This document shows, in pieces, positions 32,387-38,988 of a stretch of DNA of 41,872 nt. The stretch covers positions 1 through 41,872 of the forward strand of contig JACXWD010000012.1 in the NCBI GenBank assembly GCA_014764515.1, written 5' to 3'. Every line of letters starts with the position of its first letter. The first letter of the stretch is position 1. The DNA is from Candidatus Polarisedimenticola svalbardensis (GTDB lineage: Bacteria; Acidobacteriota; Polarisedimenticolia; Polarisedimenticolales; Polarisedimenticolaceae). The notes beneath the pieces are model-generated. The model worked only from the letters and a program-made list of their open reading frames with translations, did no database searches and was not told where the DNA came from. The translations under genes were made by a program, and so were the position numbers.

Positions 32387-34399
32387 ATGAAGATCAACCG
32401 ACCCAGACATGGGATCACTGTTCGATGCCGGATCGTCGTACAGACGGCTTTTCGCGCCTCCGTCCTGCTTGCCCTTCTCCTCCTGACCTCCATGGTGGTC
32501 GTCGCCGCATCCACTCCACCGGCTCAGGACCGACCGGTCAGGGAGCGCGTCGAACAGGCCGCCCGTGCGACCTATATCCACGGCATGACTGCCGAAATCG
32601 CCCGGCGTGAGATCGGTCCCGACGGCCTCCCGATTCTGCTGGAACTTCTGGAGGATCCAGCCTTCCCGAGACATGACAATGTCGTCGCGTTCATGACTTT
32701 CCTCGGCGGCAGCAACGCAACCCGGGCGCTGGAATCGTTCCTGCGCGTCCCGCCTGCGGCGACCCACAGACCGGCGGAGCAGCGGGCGTTGTTGCTGGCA
32801 CCCCAGGCTCTCGGACAGATCGCGTCACGAGGCGACAGAACCGCTCTCGATCTGCTGATGGAGATCACCGATCCGGCTTCAGGAAACGACCTGCTGCGGC
32901 AGGCTTCAACCTTGGATCGCCAGCCTGCCCGCCTCCACGCCGACCTTCTCAGGATGGCGTTCCGCGGTCTCGCATATTCGGAGACGGAGACCGCCAATCA
33001 GCGACTTCTCGATTTTGCAAGAGGCGAACTTAGAGTATCGGCTCTCCCTGACAGCCACGAGACCGCCCGGTCCGCGCTGGCTCTCCGAAACGAACTTGGG
33101 TCCAGGTCCGAGACCCTGGAACCGACCGCCGGAGGGTACGATCCCCCGAATACGACGGCCGGAGGCGTCCTGGACAGCGCCGGCCGTGTACATGACACCG
33201 GCCTGACCTACGCCAATCACGTCGACGTCGGCGACCCGATGGACGACGCCCGGCTCGACGTTGTACTCGGAATCGCCTCGTTCCGCACCGGGTGCGGCGA
33301 CGATCCCGCCGACATCGCCTGCTGTGTCACCTTTTCCAGATTGAATTCCGCAGCTTCCTTCGGCGCCCCCGGGGACGGCCTGGACACCATCGATGACAGC
33401 GCTGAAATGACCTCCGTTCTCAGCGACACGTCGGCCCGGTTCAAGGTCGTCCGCGCAATCAACTACTGCGGGGGTCCGGGCATCAATATCATCGGCTGCG
33501 CGTGGCAGCCGGGGAATGGCGGCGCCGTGGTCCGGATGACCGCCGCTGAAAGCGAATCGGTACTGTGGGTTCACGAGTATGGACACAACACCGGCCTTGA
33601 CCACAGCAACAACGGTTCACGCTACCTGATGTACGGAACGAATTACGGAACGAACGACCTTCTGGACCAGCAGGAGTGCGACTCGTTCCACACTCCCCAC
33701 TCCTGGGCGGAGATCGTTCCCGACGACATCGGGGCCTGCAACGATACAGACGGCGACTTGATCCATGACGCGACCGACAACTGTCCCGCTATATCGAACT
33801 ACGATCAGCTCGATTCCGACGGGGACGGCATTGGCGACGCCTGCCAGACTTCTTCTTGCGGCAACGGCGTGATCGACGCAGGCGAGGAATGCGACGGGAT
33901 CAATCTTGGCATCCATACCTGCGCAACCGAAGGATACCGTGAAGGGCTGCTGGCATGTGACGGTTTCTGCCGTCTCGACCGCACCGGCTGTGCATGCATG
34001 GATACCGACGCAGACCAGAAGGGCGACGAAGCGATCCCACTGGGCGCCTGCGCATCGGATTGCAACGACGGCGACAGCCTGATCTGGGACACTCCTGGTG
34101 AAATTCCTACCCTGATTTTTTCCGCCGTTCTGGCAACCCTTGAATGGATCGAACCGGTTGATCCTGGCGGTTCGACATCCACGCTGGTCTTCGACGTTTT
34201 GCGTTCCACCGATCCGGCCGACTTCGAAACCGGGTCGATCTGTGTCGAATCCGATGACGGTGCGGATACCCTGGCGGTAGATCCGGAAATTCCAGGATCT
34301 GGTATCGTGTTCTATTACCTGGTCCGAGCCGAAAACGCCTGCCCCAAAGGCTCCGGACCGCTGGGATCCGGCCGGTCAGGCAGAACCTGCGGTTCCTGA
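32387..34399 (+). CDS. Secreted metzincin-like zinc metalloprotease with Ca-binding and MopE-like repeats
   Basis: 670 residues. A long n-region precedes a signal helix (SVLLALLLLTSMVVVAAS). Residues about 55-230 are helical, HEAT-like. The catalytic motif HEYGHNTGLDH (His396, Glu397, His400, His406) is the zinc site of metzincin-type proteases, with a possible Met-turn in RYLMYGTN. C-terminal modules follow: a thrombospondin-3-like DTDGDLIHDATDNCP... DSDGDGIGDAC, a CGNGVIDAGEECDG Cys-rich motif, a MopE-like ACASDCNDGDSLIWD, a fibronectin-like stretch, and a final FYYLVRAENACPKGSGPLG module shared with the next gene. It likely acts outside the cell. Expression may be controlled by its leader hairpin. 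Confidence 0.88.
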   Translation: MKINRPRHGITVRCRIVVQTAFRASVLLALLLLTSMVVVAASTPPAQDRPVRERVEQAARATYIHGMTAEIARREIGPDGLPILLELLEDPAFPRHDNVVAFMTFLGGSNATRALESFLRVPPAATHRPAEQRALLLAPQALGQIASRGDRTALDLLMEITDPASGNDLLRQASTLDRQPARLHADLLRMAFRGLAYSETETANQRLLDFARGELRVSALPDSHETARSALALRNELGSRSETLEPTAGGYDPPNTTAGGVLDSAGRVHDTGLTYANHVDVGDPMDDARLDVVLGIASFRTGCGDDPADIACCVTFSRLNSAASFGAPGDGLDTIDDSAEMTSVLSDTSARFKVVRAINYCGGPGINIIGCAWQPGNGGAVVRMTAAESESVLWVHEYGHNTGLDHSNNGSRYLMYGTNYGTNDLLDQQECDSFHTPHSWAEIVPDDIGACNDTDGDLIHDATDNCPAISNYDQLDSDGDGIGDACQTSSCGNGVIDAGEECDGINLGIHTCATEGYREGLLACDGFCRLDRTGCACMDTDADQKGDEAIPLGACASDCNDGDSLIWDTPGEIPTLIFSAVLATLEWIEPVDPGGSTSTLVFDVLRSTDPADFETGSICVESDDGADTLAVDPEIPGSGIVFYYLVRAENACPKGSGPLGSGRSGRTCGS

Positions 34400-34471
34400 C
34401 AAAAGCCGTACGGCCGATCCCCGCCCTCACCGTGATAAAATCAGCGTATATTCAGGGGTTATAGACTCACC

Positions 34472-34498
34472 TCGCCCCTTTCGCTGGGGCGATTTTGT
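34472..34498 (+). terminator. Intrinsic terminator after the metalloprotease gene
   Basis: TCGCCCC (34472-34478) pairs with GGGGCGA (34486-34492) around a 7-nt loop and is followed by TTTTG. It lies 73 nt after the metalloprotease stop and ends 18 nt before the next start codon, so it could equally act as an attenuator for the propeller gene. Confidence 0.7.
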
Positions 34499-34515
34499 CA
34501 AAGGCAGGGGGCATC

Positions 34516-37500
34516 ATGAACCGGTGGTCCGATCCGCGAAAACTCGTTTTTGCGTTATTGCTGTTCCTTCTGCCTCTGTGCGCTCTCGCGGCGTCCACAG
34601 CAGAATCCGACCGCGAGGTCCTTTTACAACCGGCCGGCGGGCCCGAATCGATTCCCGAACGATATCAGGAACGCATTCTGCCGTATCTCCGACTCAAACC
34701 CTCGCCTGGCGCACCTTCCCGCCCGGCCGAAGGCGGTACCGACGGCTTGCCGTTCCAGGACCTGGCCAGCGATGAAATTCAAATCGACCTCGGTCTCCCT
34801 ACGTCCGGAGGGCTGGACCACTCCGTCATCGTTCTCGGCGGCGGAGTTGGAGCGATCTGCGTACTCGAACTGGAAAACTACCTGCTCCGTTCCCTGCGGT
34901 CCGCTGACGGGGGGCAATCGTTCGATGGCGAACTCGATGTCACCGGAGGCCCGGGCGCCGGAGCCGTTCTGGCCTATGCCGCCGATCTCGCTGTGGATGA
35001 TGCCGTCCATGTCGCTCTGGTGGTCGCGGACCCGAGCGGCGATCGGGGGCTGCGATTCGTCCGCAGTCCCGATCGCTGCCAGAGTTGGGATGCTCCGGTC
35101 GATCTGATCATGAGCGCAGATCCCGCACATGGTGTAACCGCTGTAGCGGTCGGATCCGGCGGCGCCGGATTTGCCTCCGTCGCGTTCATCGGCCGGGACG
35201 GGCTGGCTCCTTACGCCATCACCACCGCCAACGGCGGCTCGACCTGGACCGCCCCGGTCCGTCTCGATCCCGGAAACGGCGGGACGTTCGCAACGACTCC
35301 CTCGATCAGCCTTGATGTCGATGCGGCCGGCAACACCGTCTATGCCGCCTGGGACCAGGACCGTGGCTCCGGCTCACAGATCTGGACGACGCGCTCCACC
35401 GATGGAGGTGCGACCTTCGTCGTCGAGCAAAATCTGGACCCGGTGACACCTTTCCGAGGTGAATCGAGCCGACCCTCGGTTCAGGTGGTGGAGGGCGGCG
35501 AGCTGCTCATCGCATACTGGGACATCTCCAGCGGAAACCGGATGTTCGTCGCCCAATCGAAGAACCAGGGCACGACATTCTCCTCAACCTACGAGGAGAA
35601 TGTCGGTGGTGGGGACGCACTGGGAGTGCCGACATTCTGTTATGTAACCGGTGACACGACGCTGCACCTGTTCTGGACGATCAGCGATAGCTTGTGGCAC
35701 TCGCGTTCGGCCAACAACGGCGACTCATTCGACGACGGCTCCACCCTCTCGACTACCGCCGATGCCGACCCCGACAATTGGCGCCCCGCCACCCGGGTCC
35801 AGTGCGCCAAGATCGGAAACCGCGCCTGGGTGGTCGGATCGTCCGATTACCGCAACGATACTTACGCCGGAACCCGCACCGACGTGTACGTACACCGCAG
35901 CACCGATGACGGCGTCACCTGGCTCCCCGCCGAGCGGGCCGATACCGACGGTGCAGGTGGAGCGGAGTCATCGTTCGGAGGACTGGTTGCAACGACAGGT
36001 GGCGATTTCTTCACCGCCTGGAGCGACCGCCGCGATGACGCCGGCCGTGGGGAAAACCTGTACGGCATCGTCTACAGTGATGGCGTCGGCTTCGCCCTTT
36101 CGGATGCCAGGATCGACTCGGACGCCGGCGTGGCCTCCGCCGCCACCCTGCAGGAGCCGGTGGTCGCCTCGGACGGCGCCACGGGCGTCTACGTGGCGTT
36201 TTCCGGCCGAGGGCACGGTCACGAACACGACATCTGGGTCACCCGCAGCGCCGACGGAGGGTACACCTTCGACTCCGCGGTACGGGCCAGCACCACGCCG
36301 GCCGGCGACCGTGTTCAGTTCGTGCCTTACCTGGCGGCAACCCCGGACGGCAACGTCTACCTCGCCTGGCTGGCCGACGACCCGATCTCCGGCCAGCGCC
36401 AGCTCCGGTTCAACCGCTCGTCCGACTTCGGCGCCACATGGCAGCCGGTGGACCAGGTCCTGGATGCCATATCCCACCCGGTCGGTTACTTCCTCGAGTC
36501 GTTCGACTTCCCGAACATCCAGCTGCGGGCGGTGGACGGCGGGTTGGTGTACGTCGCCTGGTCGGACCTCGCCACCGTGTTCCTGGCCCGTTCGGAGAAC
36601 GGAGGCGCATCATTCACCATTGAAGACGTCGACCAGGATTCCCGGAATTTCAACCGGTACCCGGCGCTGTGCGCCCAGGGTGACCAGGTCGTACTGGCCA
36701 TCATGTCCCCCGACACCGCCTTCATAGACTTCAGCGTGTGGGGCACGGTCAGCGCCGACCGGGGCGCCACATGGACCACCATGGAGCAACTCAGGAGCGA
36801 ATCAACACCGGAACGAGGCATTTTCCCCGTACTCTCCTGCGACGGCGGGAGCGGGGCCCTGGTCGTGTGGGGCGACCTCCGAAACAATTCGACATGGCAG
36901 TTGTTCTCCAACCGCTGGGACGGAGCCTGGCAGGGCGACGTGGTCGTCAACGGGCCGGCTGCACTGGACCACTTCTGGCCCACCGTCGCCAGAGCAGGTA
37001 CGAGCGACGTCGTCGTCTCGTACCAGGACTTCGACGGTGCCGTCTACGCCGCCCGCTCCCAGGACGGCGGCGCCACCTTCCCTGCCCACGTCCGCCTCGA
37101 CAACGCAGCTCCCGAACCGGCCGCCGTTTCGGAGAGCCCGCGAATCACGGGGGACGGGGACGACCTGTGGGTATTCTGGATGGACGACAGTTCCGGCGAC
37201 CGCTCCATTGCGGTGCGGTGGTCCCGGGACGGCGGCGGTGCGTGGAGCCCCGCCCGGCGCGTCAATCGCGAAACACCGGACGGGGCGCTGCCCAACGGCT
37301 ACTACCCGATCAACGCAACCGCAGCCGCGCTTCCGGATGCAGGTTTCCTGGCCTGGGGCGGTGACCGCAACGACCCGGGAGGCGACGTCCTGACCAACGC
37401 CGCCGACCTCACAGACGGCGACCGGGACACGGTCGATGCTGGCGCGGATTGTGACGATACCGACCCGACAGCCTGGGCGATTCCAACACCTGTGGCGAAT

Positions 37501-37821
37501 ATCAGCGTCGTGCTTGTCTCAAACGATGTTCATCTGGATTGGGAAAGCCAGACCGGCTCTACAGGTCCGGGGACAATATACGATGTAGCGACAGGCCTTC
37601 TTTCGGACCTACTGGCGGGCGGAACATATGTCGCATCCAGCTGCCTCGCAGCGGACCTCCCTCAGCCGGGCTACGACGATACCCGGGGAAACCCGGCGAC
37701 CGGAGATGCGGATTACTACCTGATCCGCTCCCGCAACGGCTGCGGCGCAGGCGGCTACGGCGATTCCGGATTGAGCCCGGACCCGAGGGACGGACTGGAC
37801 GCCGCGAGCCCGTGTCCTTGA
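34516..37821 (+). CDS. Secreted beta-propeller (BNR/Asp-box) protein with MopE-like C-terminus
   Basis: 1101 residues from the ATG at 34516, with GCAGGGGG upstream. A signal peptide (LVFALLLFLLPLCALAAS) predicts export. At least 13 Asp-box motifs (S-x-D-x-G-x-[TS]-[WF], for example STDGGATF, STDDGVTW, SSDFGATW, SADRGATW, SRDGGGAW) are spaced through residues about 130-930, the sign of sialidase-type beta propellers; 13 motifs imply two propellers. The catalytic Arg triad and Tyr of true sialidases could not be confirmed, so binding may be the role. The C-terminus has a MopE-like GADCDDTDPTAW segment, then a fibronectin-like stretch and a YYLIRSRNGCGAGGYGDSG ending similar to the preceding gene. 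Confidence 0.85.
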   Translation: MNRWSDPRKLVFALLLFLLPLCALAASTAESDREVLLQPAGGPESIPERYQERILPYLRLKPSPGAPSRPAEGGTDGLPFQDLASDEIQIDLGLPTSGGLDHSVIVLGGGVGAICVLELENYLLRSLRSADGGQSFDGELDVTGGPGAGAVLAYAADLAVDDAVHVALVVADPSGDRGLRFVRSPDRCQSWDAPVDLIMSADPAHGVTAVAVGSGGAGFASVAFIGRDGLAPYAITTANGGSTWTAPVRLDPGNGGTFATTPSISLDVDAAGNTVYAAWDQDRGSGSQIWTTRSTDGGATFVVEQNLDPVTPFRGESSRPSVQVVEGGELLIAYWDISSGNRMFVAQSKNQGTTFSSTYEENVGGGDALGVPTFCYVTGDTTLHLFWTISDSLWHSRSANNGDSFDDGSTLSTTADADPDNWRPATRVQCAKIGNRAWVVGSSDYRNDTYAGTRTDVYVHRSTDDGVTWLPAERADTDGAGGAESSFGGLVATTGGDFFTAWSDRRDDAGRGENLYGIVYSDGVGFALSDARIDSDAGVASAATLQEPVVASDGATGVYVAFSGRGHGHEHDIWVTRSADGGYTFDSAVRASTTPAGDRVQFVPYLAATPDGNVYLAWLADDPISGQRQLRFNRSSDFGATWQPVDQVLDAISHPVGYFLESFDFPNIQLRAVDGGLVYVAWSDLATVFLARSENGGASFTIEDVDQDSRNFNRYPALCAQGDQVVLAIMSPDTAFIDFSVWGTVSADRGATWTTMEQLRSESTPERGIFPVLSCDGGSGALVVWGDLRNNSTWQLFSNRWDGAWQGDVVVNGPAALDHFWPTVARAGTSDVVVSYQDFDGAVYAARSQDGGATFPAHVRLDNAAPEPAAVSESPRITGDGDDLWVFWMDDSSGDRSIAVRWSRDGGGAWSPARRVNRETPDGALPNGYYPINATAAALPDAGFLAWGGDRNDPGGDVLTNAADLTDGDRDTVDAGADCDDTDPTAWAIPTPVANISVVLVSNDVHLDWESQTGSTGPGTIYDVATGLLSDLLAGGTYVASSCLAADLPQPGYDDTRGNPATGDADYYLIRSRNGCGAGGYGDSGLSPDPRDGLDAASPCP

Positions 37822-38988
37822 CTAGAACTCGAACCCCTGTGCCTCCGCACGCTCACGAACGGTACGCCTGACCAGGCGGCGCAGGTCGTCGCCGGTAGCC
37901 TTGACGCCGGCCGCTCGGCTCGACTCGATATGGCGCTCCCGCTGCTCTCCAAGAGACCGGATGCGGTCCTTCAGCTCCCGGCGCCGGTCTGCAAGACGGA
38001 ACAGGTAGTCATCCCGCTCCGCCGGGGTCATGGCCTGCATGATTGCCGGAAGGTCCTCCTCCGGAACATCCTCCAGGAACACCCGGCCCGAATCGACTGC
38101 GTCCACCAGGTCCCAGTCGCCCTGGTACAGCGGCCCGGCCTTGGTGATCGCCCGACTGGCCGCCACGGATACTCCCAAAGACTCCACATTCTGGTCCTGG
38201 AGTATCTGGTTCTCCGCCGCCTCGGCGCCATTCTCGCCGTACGGGACGTACGTCGCACTGAGTTCCTGTCCGCTGGAGGCCAGTTCCCGGTCGAACGGGC
38301 TGGCCGGTCCCTCCGGCCGCTTGCCGGGCCTCAGGGTGGCAACCTGGACGCCCAGGGTCTCACTCAGCGACCGCCAGGTCTGGTAATTCCTTCCGCCGCC
38401 CCCCCCGACATAAATCGGATGGACCGCAATTTCACGACGCCCCGCGTCCAGCGCCAGATCTTCGGGATCAATCGCCTGGTCCTGGTCGGCCTCCTCGTTT
38501 CCCATCACGAAGATCATGCGCACGGCCTGATCTTCCTCCGACCACTCGAGCTGATCCAAGGCCACCCGGACCACCCGCTCGACGTACTCTTCCGATCCGC
38601 CGGTCCGGAGTTCGAACAGCGACCGGGAGACGGCGTCCAGGTCATCGGTGAGTGGGCGGTTGATCCGGATCCATCCGGACTCTCTGGGGTTGCGGCTGTT
38701 CCCGTACGACAGCAGCGCCACCCTCAGGCGTGGCGTCGGTTCTAGACGGGACAGGTCGTCCACGATCCCCCATAGATGGATCCGGGCTTCATCGATAGAG
38801 GCGTTCATCGATCCGCTGGTATCGAGGCAGATGGCGAGTTCGATGACAGGTGGACCGTCCTGTGCCGTGGCGGTGGGAAAGAAAAACCCGCCCAGCAGAA
38901 AGAAGACGGCAACCGGGGCGAGGCGTCGTAGCCCCGCCCCGGTGGTGTTATGCGTCGGTCGTATCGCCCGACAGGTCATCGGGCTCAC
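37822..38988 (-). CDS. Exported von Willebrand factor A domain protein
   Basis: 388 residues from a GTG at 38988 that overlaps the stop of the adhesin gene (GTGA); an ATG three codons in is possible. A signal peptide with a long n-region (RRLAPVAVFFLLGGFFFPTATAQ) precedes a VWA domain (about 48-230) with the metal-ion-dependent adhesion site DTSGSMN (Asp56, Ser58, Ser60) and a later RMIFVMGNEEADQD strand. The C-terminal 150 residues are a charged helical region (MQAMTPAERDDYLFRLADRRRELKDRIRSLGEQRERHIESSR), likely coiled coil. It is co-translated with the adhesin-like protein, so it may bind it or assemble with it. The stop directly abuts the convergent propeller gene. Confidence 0.87.
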   Translation of the reverse strand: MSPMTCRAIRPTHNTTGAGLRRLAPVAVFFLLGGFFFPTATAQDGPPVIELAICLDTSGSMNASIDEARIHLWGIVDDLSRLEPTPRLRVALLSYGNSRNPRESGWIRINRPLTDDLDAVSRSLFELRTGGSEEYVERVVRVALDQLEWSEEDQAVRMIFVMGNEEADQDQAIDPEDLALDAGRREIAVHPIYVGGGGGRNYQTWRSLSETLGVQVATLRPGKRPEGPASPFDRELASSGQELSATYVPYGENGAEAAENQILQDQNVESLGVSVAASRAITKAGPLYQGDWDLVDAVDSGRVFLEDVPEEDLPAIMQAMTPAERDDYLFRLADRRRELKDRIRSLGEQRERHIESSRAAGVKATGDDLRRLVRRTVRERAEAQGFEF

